DNA of 29,824 nucleotides from Chara braunii (Eukaryota > Streptophyta > Charophyceae > Charales > Characeae), in assembly GCA_003427395.1 (NCBI GenBank), contig BFEA01000128.1, positions 1,699,718-1,729,541 on the forward strand, in the 5' to 3' direction. The notes below the pieces were generated by a model that did not search any database, was not told where the DNA came from, and saw only the letters and a list, made by a program, of their open reading frames with translations. Positions 18,580 through 28,995 of the stretch are shown one piece after another. The position numbers and the translations under genes were made by a program. Numbering within the stretch: the first letter of the stretch is position 1; each line of letters starts with the position of its first letter.

Positions 18580-18700
18580 CATTTGCGATACTGTGGAGTC
18601 TTGCAGTCACATATCATAGATCACGTTTGCAATTGTTGCTCTTATGGTAGAGTCTTCCCATCACATGTCATAGATCACGGGTTCAAGTCTGGCTTGAGAC
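18580..18700 (+). repeat. Duplicated tRNA-like remnant
   Basis: gtcttgcagtcacatatcat(agatcacg) at about 18597 is echoed by gtcttcccatcacatgtcat(agatcacg) at about 18652. The second is preceded by an A-box-like ttgctcttatggtagag and followed by a B-box-like gggttcaagtc. The two are diverged tandem copies of one tRNA-derived unit. Confidence 0.4.
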
Positions 18701-18770
18701 TTTTGGGGGTTCTTGCCCAGCTTGACCTATCATCTCTTCAAAGAACACATAGTTCCCTCTACATAGTACT

Positions 18771-18990
18771 GCACATATCTGGCCTTTGGGCACATACATA
18801 TTCCTATGCAGTTACAAAGAGCATACATAGCCTTCGTTACTGCACATATCTGGTCTTTGGGCACATACATATTCCTATGCAGTTATACACAGAGCATACA
18901 TAGCCTTAGGCCATACACAAACGTGGCTTGTGGACATACACATAGCCTACGGGCTCATACATACATAGCTTCTGGCCACACATATACATA
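18771..18990. repeat. 71-bp tandem duplication plus catacatag-rich decay
   Basis: gcacatatctgg(c/t)ctttgg, then gcacatacatattcctatgc and a gagcatacatagcctt-type block, occurs at 18771 and 18842. Degenerate catacatag and ggccacacata words continue to about 18990. Confidence 0.88.
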
Positions 18991-19707
18991 AAAACTATAA
19001 TACCATGCAAGGGGGTACTAAGAGGTACATGACGGGGTCTCTCATCCATGGCTTAGACTCTAGGGTAGTGTACGAATATAAGTCGCTCCGGGTAGTCTGA
19101 GTTCCGCCTAGCCTTGGCTAAGATAGGGGAAGGATGGTAGGATGTGTCCGTGGGCGCCAGCTTGCTTTGCATAGGTACTCCTGCTGGGTAGACTCTGATA
19201 TTGGGCCTGTAGAAGATTGCATGAGCCTGGCGTCCAAAGTTCCCATACCGCAAGGTTCGTCCGCAGAAAAAAAGGGAAAAAAAAAGGAAGGGGATTTTGA
19301 TAGTTTTACGATTCTGGTATTCTGCTCAATTCACAATGCATGACTCAACTTTGAGATAATGCAATTTCTTGCTACTCAAGAAGCAATGGAAATAGACAAA
19401 GAGAAGGAAAAAAGAAGAACTACACAGGATTGGTTTCTCTGTGAATATGGCTGCGTCGGCGGAGGTCTCTGTTTGGTCTGTTTTGGGTATTCACCTAGAA
19501 CAGCACACGATAATGGCAAATGTATTCAATGGCTTTCTGCAGGCCGGCATCCTCTCATAGTTCCTGTGTGAAATGTTCAGCAGAATTTACTGCAGTAGGT
19601 TAGTAGTGGTCACAAATTTTCCTGAACTTCCCTCAACCTTCCAAATTGTCCTCAGCCGAAGCCGGGTAATGGCCCCGGTATCTCAATTTGTTTTCTGTAT
19701 TCTCATG
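18991..19707. other. Unassigned non-coding stretch
   Basis: No gene recognised. The only notable item is a ~24-bp match at about 19653-19678 (gccgaagc, then gggtaatggcccc), on the opposite strand to the LINE 3' block at 22.68 and 22.97 kb. It is a scrap of that repeat. Confidence 0.4.
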
Positions 19708-19790
19708 AGGGACACTGGGCCCGGTTCCCAGCATGTGTCGCTGCCCACAAAGAGATTGGAACATTGTCCCACAAAAAAAAGAAGAAAAAG
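19708..19790 (+). repeat. Dispersed hairpin repeat, copy 6 (truncated, with A-rich tail)
   Basis: gggacactgggcccggttcc then cagcatgtgtcgctgcccac matches the 5' half of the family. The 3' hairpin is missing and an acaaaaaaaagaagaaaaag tail follows directly. Confidence 0.6.
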
Positions 19791-20915
19791 AGGTCACCTC
19801 CTCCTCACCATCCTCACATAATCTTCTCCTCCTCTGGCAGACAACTACAAGAACAAAAGAATGAATGAATTAGAAAGTCTAGAATCAATGTCCAAATAAT
19901 CCCCCGTATTGCCAGCACTCAAAGGGATCTCCTGTAGGCCTCACTCTCGCTCCTCTACTCAAGGTTGCATATCTGCGGCTCCTCCATGTCCAAAATGCAT
20001 GTCTAATGGGCGACGCACTACTATCATGCGTCCTACATCTCATTCTGCCATGACCAGACTGTCGGATGAAGTCCATGTCCAACCGGTACAACAGAGGCCT
20101 TCCAGATACAGCACCAACCAAGGAAGTGCAGATGAAGCTCCACCATAGCCAAAAGTAGTTCTCCCTTGTAGGTTACCCTCTTCTTCCTTCTTCTCTACCT
20201 CTACTCACCTCTTCCATGTTCGTCCATAGCCTTACCTTTAGGTTCTTGCCCCTTTGTCTCCATAGTCTAGGCTTACTCTCTTCTGCTACTGCTACTCCAT
20301 GAGGTCTTCTTCTCACCCTCGACGACTCCTTCTTCAACCCAGAGCTCCACCTAGCTCTCCCTCAGGGCCAAGCAGCTGCATGTCGGGCATTCGGTGAATC
20401 CACGGAATACGTGTTGCCCTAAATGGTTTATTGATGACTCTCTACCTGCCAAGCATCGGCCTCCAGTACCTCTACTGGGCACTCTCAGCCTCTGCTGATG
20501 CACTAAGTCCTGCTGCAAGTTCCTCCCTTTTGGTGGGAACATCATTGCAGCTCGTAAGTCACCTCCAGGGCCTGAACCTAACCTTATATCCACCTACATA
20601 CAGGCCCCTGACCATCATGACCTATTCGGAGGCAGGCAGACCTTGCTAGGCCTGAAGACAATGACACAACTCAAATTGAAGAAGAAGATGATATGAGCTT
20701 TACTATCATGGTGCAATCAACTTCCTCCCGTCATATCCTCGACGTACACTGTCAAAGAACCCAACCCTTCTGCTCATACACCACTCAGATTCAGGATTCC
20801 TACTACCGCGTTCTGCTTTTTTATACTAGCGTACTCCTAGTCTATGTCCTATTTCATCCGTTAGCGCAGGTATGCATTCGGCAAAATTCCGGTTACCCTG
20901 TACTCCACAGAATCT
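19791..20915. other. Unassigned pyrimidine-rich stretch
   Basis: Ctc/cttc-rich sequence dominates 20160-20340. Several short frames exist on both strands without recognisable motifs, and I call no gene. Confidence 0.35.
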
Positions 20916-21113
20916 GAGCGAATTTTGAAAAATCAAAAAAGGCCTTGAAAGGCTTGAATCCAGTAGGCCCCTATAGCTATGGGTCGAGTACCTTGAAGTC
21001 CACAGTGCCCCCTTGAGTCGCTATTGAAAATTGAGAAAAATTGGAAGGCCTCGAATTCAGTAGGCCCCTTTGTCTTCTACAGGGTGCGGTACCACCAGGA
21101 TAGCTCATAACTG
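20916..21113. repeat. ~99-bp diverged tandem duplication
   Basis: gagcgaattttgaaaaatca then ggcttgaatccagtaggccc at 20916 parallels gagtcgctattgaaaattga then ggcctcgaattcagtaggcc at 21015. Confidence 0.7.
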
Positions 21114-21329
21114 TTTACTCGAAAAAGAAAAGGAGAAAAGCGGAGTCTAATCTGCACTGCAATTACCATACGTAATCTTGGAAAACGACAAAGCAACGTT
21201 CTGCTTTTCACCTTCACGGTGCCATGATCCCGATTAGCGCAATAATGGAATAGTCAACTGGTCATCACCTGTCTCATATTGGGGCTCGCTCAGAGTCTGA
21301 TTGAAAGCCGTTGGAGTCGGAAAACGTTA

Positions 21330-22010
21330 TCACTTCATTGATTTATTCAATATGGCCACCCGATCCCATAGTTCGCGGTTGTCACGCCTCTTTATCCACC
21401 TGATGCCAACTTTTACCGTGCTATCTGGGATGCTCAGTTTCTTGAGTTCCTCCTGCAGGGTGAGCACATTCCAACAAATCAGGCCGTCGTCGTTGGTGTT
21501 CTTGGCGATGCGTTGGACTGTATCGTCAATTGCATGTGGCCGCCTTTGGCCCATACAAGGAGAAGTTTTTGTAGGTAGGGTATCTTAGGGTCCCCTCATC
21601 CCAGATTTTCGTTGTGTTCTTGAACCTGTGTGACATCAGAATTACTGCCTTTGCCTCGGAAACAACCAGCCTGGTTTCAAGGAAGTCCAGTACTCCCAAC
21701 TGAGGGTCCGTCCTCCCAAGTTTCAGGCCTTTCGGATAGCTGGTAAGTACTAAGTACTTTATCCAATCATTCATTTGCTACCCTTCTCCCATCAGGGTCA
21801 TTTCTGGAGAAAAAAGTCATGATGAAGAAATCATCAATGTGCCTTTTCCCCGTTATGAATCTCACACTATCCCCCAGCGAGCTAAGGAACAGATACTCAG
21901 TACATACACAAAACATAGGCCAGTGCAGGGCTCGTCCGCCCGCCCATAGGTATGCTGCATTTTTGCCGCAGGGTCTGGTTTGATACAAGAAAAAATGTAT
22001 TTTTGAGCTG
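21330..22010 (-). pseudogene. Broken reverse transcriptase, not LINE-like (possibly Penelope-like)
   Basis: Reading right to left, SIPMGGRTSPALAY (about 21925-21970) is a motif B of the G-x-P-M-G-x-x-x-SPALA type. RHIDDFF follows in a shifted frame (about 21820-21840) as motif C with its two catalytic aspartates kept. LDFLETRLVV, then FKNTTKIW and YPTYKNF, follow in a third frame. A fourth frame reads through EELKKLSIPDSTVKVGIRWI to about 21330. At least three frameshifts separate these blocks. RY(V/I)DD-F after PMG is typical of Penelope-like and bacterial-type reverse transcriptases and unlike the FADD box of the LINEs here. A GIY-YIG endonuclease was not found, so the class is uncertain. 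Confidence 0.5.
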
Positions 22011-22090
22011 GAAGTTCGTTAGAGTAACCAACCATTTAAACCGAACCGACTTCCTGGAAAACGTCTTTTCGAGCTGGAAGATCGCTAGAG
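22000..22090. repeat. ~65-bp tandem duplication
   Basis: ttttgagctggaagttcgtt(agagt) and ttttcgagctggaagatcgc(tagagt) lie about 65 bp apart, at the junction between the minus-strand reverse transcriptase and the plus-strand LINE tail. Confidence 0.7.
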
Positions 22091-22629
22091 TGTCCTTGTC
22101 CGTCCTAGATTGTATGGAGTATATCTTTCTGCAATGTCGAGGATCTGTGCTCATCTGGAGGTGCTGGGACTGTGTTTGGAGGCGACTATCAGGGGTGGAT
22201 TGGCCTTGGGACTGAAGGGCTATCCAATTTGGGCATTGGGTTCTCATTCTTTTCGCACTCACCAATTTGCAATCTAACCTCTTTGACATTGGTCGCAAAG
22301 CTATCCTACGGTCCCTGTGGTATAAACGTTGCATCCGTGAGAGAGAAGCGGTAACCTTGGAGGGTGCTGAATTGACAGATTACATAGTACAATTTGCCCG
22401 AACAGAAATTAGAGCCCATTGGGAGGTTACTAAACAGAAATTGAACAGGTTGACACAAATAAAGGGCATAAATCAAACAATTCAAAAGTTCACAAAAGAC
22501 TGGCTGGGGGAATCAACAGAGCGGTCCCTGGGGGAGGTGCAATGGCCAGGGGTGGAAGAAACAGGAGGTCCTCTCAAGGACTTCCAACTGGTCTTCCGGA
22601 ACTGGTTTACGCTACCGCCTGAACAGTAA
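22091..22629 (+). pseudogene. LINE ORF2 C-terminal tail (LINE-C)
   Basis: SVLDCMEYIFLQCRGS then IW corresponds to the Cys-containing zf-RVT helix, with a Tyr where the family usually has His. After a TGA at 22213-22215 the frame continues FGHWVLILF and LFDIGRKAILRSLWYKRC. That is the same W-K-R-C block as in LINE-A and LINE-D. It then runs open to LPPEQ and a stop at 22627-22629. The C-terminal ~90 residues are charged and helical. It is 5' truncated; the reverse transcriptase is absent. Confidence 0.65.
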
Positions 22630-22786
22630 TTTTATTATCTCATAACAATCGGAGGCTGGGAATCCCTCCCACATCTCAACCCGGAGTACTGGGGCCATTA
22701 CCCAGCTTCGGCTTTGCTTCCTGAAGCATGACTTGAAGTACTTATCTTCCATCTACCTTAAACCCTAAAACCCTAGCTTGCATCAC
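22621..22786 (+). repeat. LINE-C 3' untranslated block, copy 1
   Basis: This begins over the last LINE-C codons (gaacagtaattttattatct). It includes gaatccctcccacatctcaa, ggccattacccagcttcggc and cctgaagcatgacttgaagt, and ends in telomere-like taaaccctaaaaccctag. It is repeated at 22899. Its position makes it the LINE 3' UTR. An A-rich run follows at about 22818-22840. Confidence 0.8.
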
Positions 22787-22898
22787 CATCACTAGTAGAT
22801 TTAGTCCAACTTTGATTTAAAAAAGAAGGAAAAAAAAAAATCCTCTAAAGGCTCTAAGTCCATCTGGCGTCCAATCTTTTGTTATTTTTTATTTTAAA

Positions 22899-23057
22899 GA
22901 ACAGTAATTTTATTATCTCATAACAATCGGAGGGCGAGAATCCCTCCCACATCTCAACTCGGCGTACTCAGGCCATTACCCAGCTTCGGCTTTTCTTCCT
23001 GAAGCATGACTTGAAGTACTTACCTTCCATCTACCTTCAACCCTAAACCCTAGCTTT
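22899..23057 (+). repeat. LINE-C 3' untranslated block, copy 2
   Basis: It matches copy 1 over about 160 bp with few changes and starts at the same gaacagtaattttattatct. It therefore contains only the final codons plus the 3' UTR, as expected of an extremely 5'-truncated second insertion or a segmental duplication. Confidence 0.85.
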
Positions 23058-23065
23058 CCGTTAAC

Positions 23066-23115
23066 TGTAGCCTTCCGGGCTTCTGTCCTGCTAGAAACCG
23101 TTTCCAGCGTCCCTT
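23066..23115 (-). repeat. Dispersed hairpin repeat, copy 8 (5' half, diverged)
   Basis: On the minus strand agggacgctggaaacggttt then ctagcaggac matches the family start. The first hairpin survives with altered paired bases (GCTGGAAAC with GTTTCTAGC, eight of nine plus a G-T). Confidence 0.5.
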
Positions 23116-23329
23116 AACACACTCCCGATTTCCTCCGTTATGGCCGAAGTTTCCTGAGACAGTTCCCGAGACAGCAGCATTGGTTACTCCTGCCTCCAGG
23201 GGTTACCACTGCTCACCCCTCTCGCTGGTATGCATTGAGTACGCCTCTACTATCTGTCGGCCAGACGCATTGATTGCTCCCTTGTCTGATAGGATTTACA
23301 TCTGTCCAGGCTTACCTACCTCTAAATCC

Positions 23330-25240
23330 CTCCTACCTCCCCTCTTTCCTATTACCTCCCCTATCCACTATTCCCTTTCTGTGCGTCATATTCCTTCTCC
23401 CCTCTCTACTACCCTCTTTCATCCCTAAATTATTGGATAAATAGTTTCTATCCTGGTGCACAAGTTGGCTGTGGCCAGTTTGTCTCCCTCGGCGGTTTGC
23501 TTCCGTCAACCATGTGAATCTGAATCCGCTTCCTTCTGTCACTGCAACCTTCCCCCTCCCTAGCACCCCTTGCTCGAACTTGCTTCTTATTTCGCTGGCT
23601 CTCTCCAGGTTATCTTTGACTCAGCCCCGCATCCTCTTCCATTGTGCTCAGATTTTAGTCTCCATGAGGTTCCTATAAATTTCCTTTGCCTCTCGAATGT
23701 GCATTTGTGTCTGCTCGATTGTCTCTCGGCAGCGCCGCTTCCAGATGGTCCACAGCGCATACTGTCCCAGCATTTGAAAGCTTTTCTGGCGGAACTGAGA
23801 CCAACAAACTCTCAGGACCGCCAAGCCCAGCAGTAGCATTACCTGGTTGTCCAGGAAATGGAGTTTGGAGATCTTACCCCACAGATCTTGTGCTATTTGC
23901 CAAATTGGTCTTGCTTGGGGGCATTCAATCAAGCAGTGCTTCATTGCCTCTTTCTCCCTGTTCTCCTTACTCCGATGTTTGTTCAGCCACACATTTACTA
24001 GTACAGTCATACAGATAATCAGCCACTGGAGGCTTCTTACCTTTCCCAGTCTGATAGAACCCAGCTGTGGCCACCGAAGACCTTGCAATTGTGCCGGGAG
24101 GAATCCCATCCAGTTCTCCCATCTCTGTTGCAGAGGCCCCTCCGGCCATTGGAGCGCATTCTGAGTTTGTATCACAGCCTCATAGTGTTGTAGTACATTT
24201 ATTCTGAACGTCATGCATTCTGCCCTCCTCCCCAACCCCCCAAGCTTCTATGCCCATTCCAATGGGTCTATTTCCAGGTCTTCCAGTGCCGTCGTGGGGC
24301 AGTAGATTGTGAAGTCCTCGGTTTCGATTACCCTCACGTTTCTTGCCATACTTTGCTTGATTGAGACCTGGGTCGTTGATTCCTGATTTAGCCTGCTGGT
24401 CGTAGCACCTGGTTCCTCGATTTCATGCATGTCCGTGCATAACCATTCTTGTCGCGGTCCCTCCATCTGCCGTACCCGAAATGCTTCTGTTGGTTCTGCG
24501 TCATGTTGCCAAGTTGCCCTATCTCCATTTTCCCATTGAGGACCCTTCTCGGACTTCGTTTTCCACTTCGTTGGGGTTGATATCAGCTCATCGTTAAGAT
24601 TCTCCAGGACCTTGTGGCTCCCCTTTAGCTCCCTTCTCAATTCTCTCGCTGTCTTTCTTTCTCCTCCGACCACAGGTGTCTGACCTGCCAGATCCCATGT
24701 GGCTACCCATCTTGTATCTTGTGCTGATAGGGTCTGGGTTTTCCTCTTGCATCCTTGATCCATTCGTTACAAAAGAGGGGTTCACACAGAACCTCCTCCC
24801 TCGTTGTCGGTTCCTTTACTTTCGACGGGAAGATTTCTCCCCACAATTTTATTAAATAATGCCAATAGTCCTCTTCCCTCCCCCCTCAGGACAGGACCCC
24901 TGTACCTTCCTAGTACCTACCCTCTCCCCTTCCCTTCTTTGCCCAGTTTTTAGACGCAGTCACGCAGGCCAGAAGAGTCCGGACATGTTTGGTGGAGTGT
25001 TGTATTTTGCCATTTCCTAATGCGTTCTAACTTCTAAGGCCAATGGGACCCATGGCAGCCTGTGGTTAATTATCAATTTAATCACCCATTCATTTAGCCT
25101 GTAGCCCAGAGTCAATAATGCCTAACCCCCCCTTCTCCTTCTTCCTAATAACATACTTCCATGCCAACTTGGAGATAAAATGTTGCTTGGATGAGTTGGC
25201 TGTCCGGTCCTTCTTCTCAATGCTGCTGCTCGCAGGCATC
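23330..25240 (-). pseudogene. Decayed LINE ORF2, C-terminal half (LINE-D)
   Basis: Read right to left: ISKLAWKYVIRKKEKGGLG (about 25120-25180) is the thumb-region block. A frameshift at about 25091 leads to NEWVIKLI then LPWVPL, which matches LINE-A's KWILKLL and LPWHSLGL. RVIETEDFTIYCPTTALED is at about 24260-24315. WLIICMTVLVNVWL, KHCLIECP and ALWTIWKRRC (about 23720-24030) form the zf-RVT tail, and a basic Gly/Arg-rich C-terminus follows. The order and spacing match LINE-A, so it is the same family. Stops and frameshifts inactivate it. It begins abruptly at about 25240, where an oppositely oriented LINE piece starts. Confidence 0.8.
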
Positions 25241-26260
25241 AGCGAACTGGGCAGGAAGGTCGCTGGGAGCACAAATGAACGAGAAAGGGAGTTCGAGCAA
25301 GCAGTCAAAATAGCAAAAAAGAAGTCGGTGTTGAATCCAGGATCCCACCTTTACAAAGGAGTATTGGAGAAGGCAAAAACAGAGCTGGGAGAGTGGGAGA
25401 GTGGGAGAGATGGAGAAATAGGGGACTACAGATAAGGTCAAGGATGAAGGAATGGGAGGAAGGAGAAAGGATGACCAAATTTTCCTTTCCGAAAATTAAA
25501 ACAAACAGGAGGAATTCGCTGATTGAACAGTTGGTGGGGGAAAACGGACCAGCAGCAAGGGCAGAGGAGATGCTAAAAATTGCACACGCTTTCTACAGGA
25601 ATTTGTACGCCTGAAGGGAACAAGAGCAAGCAAGAGATATCAGATGAGAGAAGCAAGGGCCAAATTCTCATCCGACCTACAGTGTACCATCAACCCCGAA
25701 CAACCGCAGAGATTGGATGTCCCGATCACACACGAGGAACTGGAGGAAGCACTGGAATCAATGAACCCGAACAAAACGCCAGGAAGGGATCGACTGACCA
25801 GGGAATTTTCACTAGCCTAGTGGCCGTCCACAGGGGTAGTAACATTAATATATATAAATTTATAAAAAACGGGGATCGAATAGACATAAAGAATTATAGG
25901 CCTATCACTCTCTTGTCTTGACACACAAGATAGTAGCCAAGGCACTAGCAAATAGGCTACGTACCGTCACTCAAGGTTGTTTCCATCTCGATCAGACAGG
26001 CTTTATCCTGGCCAGGTTCATTGTAGATGATATTATGACACTTACGGAGTCAGTAATGTACTTAAAAGATAAGAAACTCAATGCAGCAATCCTCTTCTTG
26101 GACTTAGAGAAGGCGTACCATCAAGTCAACTGGAATTTCCTTTTGCGATGAATGGAGAGAATGGGGGTGGGTCCAAATTTCAGAATGTGGGTAAGGGTGC
26201 TCTACCACGACACGCATGGGCAAATGCAAGTCCATGGCCATTTATCAGAGAGGTATAAAT
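25240..26260 (+). pseudogene. Decayed LINE ORF2, N-terminal reverse transcriptase part (LINE-E)
   Basis: Blocks in order, in shifting frames: a pre-reverse-transcriptase linker (EFEQAVKIAKKKSVLNPGSH, GERMTKFSFPKI, IAHAFYRNLYA, about 25280-25612). Then EELEEALESMNPNKTPGRDR (about 25732-25790), the usual approach to the palm, NYRPITLL (about 25893-25916), LANRLRTVTQGC and DQTGFI. Motif A is FLDLEKAYHQVNW: the catalytic Asp (codon 26101-26103) is kept, but the later conserved Asp is His. MERMGVGPNFRMWVRVLYHD at 26152 matches LINE-A at 1683. Similarity stops after HLSERY at about 26255, before motifs B and C. Endonuclease codons are missing at the 5' side. Confidence 0.82.
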
Positions 26261-27421
26261 GCTATAAAATGATCTGGTTTGAAGTGGTTTCCAATTTCAG
26301 TCCTATCACTATTTCTATATCTATTCTGTTCTACCCCTCCCGAGACACAGAAAACACAGCACGGGATTTGAGTTAGTTCACGGACACAGCAAGCATCATA
26401 TAGACTCTTGGACACGCAGGGAACAAAGATAAACACACTCAGACTTGGAAATCTCAGCAAATCAGACTACCAGACTGCAGTTCTCAGAAAAAAATGCATG
26501 AATCACGTCCTAAACTTCTGATTTTTGGACGAAGGGTCCAAAATTTCGTGCGCTGAAAGTGGATTAGTCGGGATAGTAGTTTTTTTTTCAGATAGGTTTT
26601 GCGGCTTTTGTCTATCGTCGTTTGTTGCGTGCAATAAAATTGAATACAGTGCATTACTGCCAAAACTCGCATACCACTCATGGTATATGAAGATGGATGG
26701 TTGTCGTACTGGAGTATCCTGGGGGGAGGCCTATGAGGAAGGGGGGTGGGTGTCAAGTTGTCAGCTGGTTGAGAGGTCCTTTGGAGTTGCAATGCACGGA
26801 TAGATTGGTGTACTGGAATGTCGCAGGCAACACAACTGGATCTGTGTCCGAAGGGTTGTAGTGGTGACGAATGAATGTTTTGAGCTTTTGGCTAGTGCTG
26901 TGCTAAATTTCTCAAGAAAAGAGAAGCGGATTGGTGTTTGAGGGATTAATCGGCAATATGCCAATATCTATTTTAGCCATGGCTTTTCCACTGGGGTGGT
27001 TCTGGGTGGAGACAGGAAATTCTGGAATTTTGGGGCGGAATTGTCAGGACTCAGGGCGACAGGTTGGCGTATAAAAAGTGGAATGTCACAGGGGATCGGC
27101 CATTTGATCAGCGGAGGCAAGGTTTATGAATTTCAGGGGGATTGGGTAGATAAGGTCTATAAGAATAGGGTATATGGGTCAATGGGTTGTACTGGACTAT
27201 CACAGACGCCGATGTCGTTGTCAGAGGGCGGCAGCAGACATAGATCTCCTTATACTGTTAAGTTCAACCACAGCCAGTTTATTTATAATTGCGATTGTAG
27301 TATCATTGTACCACTAGTATGCTATGGCAAAGCGAGTTTATTTATTGCGAATGTACCACTAATATGCTTCATTAGAAACGTAGCAAAATAAATAAAACAG
27401 GTACTTCTTTAGACAAACAAG
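26261..27421. other. Unassigned stretch downstream of the transporter
   Basis: No confident gene. A tight hairpin TTTTGGAC/GTCCAAAA (26523-26543, loop gaagg) is present. Two related blocks, gtttatttataattgcgatt at about 27287 and gtttatttattgcgaatgta at about 27336, each followed by accact(a)-tatgct, form a ~48-bp duplication. The 131-codon plus frame at 26996-27391 is unrecognised and not called. Confidence 0.4.
27337..27346 (-). terminator. Probable polyadenylation signal of the transporter
   Basis: On the minus strand the sequence reads AATAAATAAA, about 76-85 nt past the TAA stop at 27422-27424, a normal place for a plant near-upstream poly(A) element. A second AATAAA-like word (plus tttatttata) lies at about 27288-27297. 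Confidence 0.55.
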
Positions 27422-28974
27422 TTATGAGAGAGCCTCGCGGGATGTGATTGTCGGGATGTGGGCATCATCCTTGTTGCCTTCCAATCTCGAGTACGTATAT
27501 GGGTCAACCTCCCCACTCTCGACTGGGCCCACCACATTGTATCCTTCAGCCAGCTGGTCAGCATGCAGTGACGCGTGCACCCCATAGAACATGTACACCA
27601 GGGTAGCTAAGGTGGACCAAGCCAAAACTCGGATGTAGGCGTTACGGTTGAGGCTGGTGATTAGGAAAACGTTGACAAGCACAGAGAAGGAGGGAATCCA
27701 AGGAACCAAAGGCACGGCGAAACCGGGTGGGATTTGCTGCTGCCGAGTGGTCAGCTGCAGCGACAGAGTGGAAGTGACCCAACAGACCACGAAAATGGGC
27801 AGGAGGTAGTTCAGCTCGGCGGAGGTCTGATGATAAGAGATGGCCACGCCAAATGCGCTCGCAACTATCCACAGTATGTGCAGCAGTACCTTATGAGGGC
27901 TCGTGGTCTCAAGCTCAGGAACATAATACCGTTTGTAGATGAGTGCCAGGGCCACCATGATGAAGACGAACAGAGTGCCAATGGAAACCATGCTGGACAA
28001 GGAGGTAAGATCCATGAACAAGGCAATGAAGCTAGTAATCACACCAAGAACGATCGTAGAAATCACTGGTGTGTTCCACCTCAAGCTGATGCGCGAGAGG
28101 GCGGCGGGCAGAAGATTTGACCGGCCTATGACAAGAACTACCCGGGATTGAGCTATCAACAGGACCAACAACGACGTCAAGATACCCATCAGCGCTCCGA
28201 CAGCGACAACGTACTTACCCCATGTGCAGTTGATGAAGTCTAATGCCGCTGGGTAGGGTGCATCGATGTCAATGCTGCGATAAGGCATCATCATGCACAG
28301 GGACACGGACATGAGAGCATATATGACGGCCACTATAATGACGGAGCCAACAGTGCCGATCGGGATATCGCGAGAAGGGTTGCCGACTTCTTCGGTGAGT
28401 GTGGCGACCGCGTCAAAACCCACGAAGCTGAAATACACCAGAGCTGCGGCGTCAACCACACCTTCTGCGCCATAAGGGTTGAAATCATTGGTGATGTTGC
28501 CTATGTCACCTTTGGTTATTCCGATGACAATGACAACGGCTATGGCCGCCAGATTGCCGAGGCTCACAATGATGTTGAACATGGAGCTGTCCTTGGTCCC
28601 ATAGCAAATCAGCAAGGTAAGCAAGAGCACCAGCAGTGCCGCTAAAACGTCAATGTATGTACCGTACACTTCTATCCGCAGCGAGTTGGGTTGCCAATTG
28701 AACAGAGTGGCCCCGTACGATGTGAATCCGCGACCGACAGCTGCAGCCCCGAGCATATACTCTAGCAACACATTTGCCACCGTCAGATACGCTGGGTACT
28801 CGCCGAACGTCGCCAGAAGATAACTGAAGGCCCCTCCGGCAACCGGCATCTCAATTGCGAACTCCGTGTAGCACAGGGCGGACAATACCGATGACACTGC
28901 TGCCACCAAATAAGCTATTATGACTGCTGGCCCTGCATTGTCTTTTGCGGCCACCCCAGTGACGACAAACACAC
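27422..28974 (-). CDS. Cationic amino acid transporter (CAT family, APC superfamily), large 3' exon, N-terminus missing
   Basis: The exon encodes 517 residues of a CAT-type permease, a secondary transporter for Arg/Lys/His-type amino acids across plasma or vacuolar membranes. It opens VFVVTGVAAKDNAGPAVIIA, the conserved APC stretch after TM1. TSELEMENTS follow as LCYTEFAIEMPVAGGAFSY, then GEYPAYLTVANVLLEYMLG, VYFSFVGFDAVATLTEEVGN and PSRDIPIGTVGS. Hydrophobic helices continue to PLVPWIPSFSVLVNVFLI and the CAT C-terminal helices, about a dozen in all. A hydrophilic tail ends SREALS-stop. PYRSIDIDAP and the PLVPW box resemble the plant CAT1/CAT5/CAT8 group, but the subgroup and substrate are inferred. 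Whole CATs are about 570-640 residues, so roughly 70-100 N-terminal residues lie in upstream exon(s) beyond the window. No stop or frameshift is present and it appears functional. An in-frame ATG at 29000 would give a 526-residue protein, but its first nine residues look intronic and it would lack TM1. Confidence 0.9.
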
Positions 28975-28995
28975 CTGCACATTCAACGAGGTCAG
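28975..28995 (-). other. Probable 3' splice site of the transporter exon
   Basis: On the minus strand TTGAATGTGCAG precedes GTGTGTTTGTC. The AG occupies 28976-28975 and a branch-point-like CTGAC lies at 28995-28991. Splicing here leaves GT as the last two bases of a split glycine codon (phase 1) in the conserved G-x-G-(V/I)-F-V-x-TG motif of the family. The pyrimidine tract is weak. Confidence 0.65.

Noticed and set aside
22757-23057. Interstitial telomere repeats (taaaccctaaaaccctag)
   Set aside because: There are only two to three units, and they occur at the same position in both LINE 3' blocks, so they belong to the repeat rather than marking a former telomere.
26807-26960. YWNVAGNTTGS reading, reminiscent of the WNVRG start of LINE endonucleases
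   Set aside because: Only four residues fit, stops follow immediately, and no other endonuclease motif (QET, D-x-N, S-D-H) is found nearby.
27642-28151. Open frames opposite or out of frame with the transporter (27642-27872 minus, 27734-28120 plus, 27939-28151 plus)
   Set aside because: They are shadows of the well-supported transporter exon.
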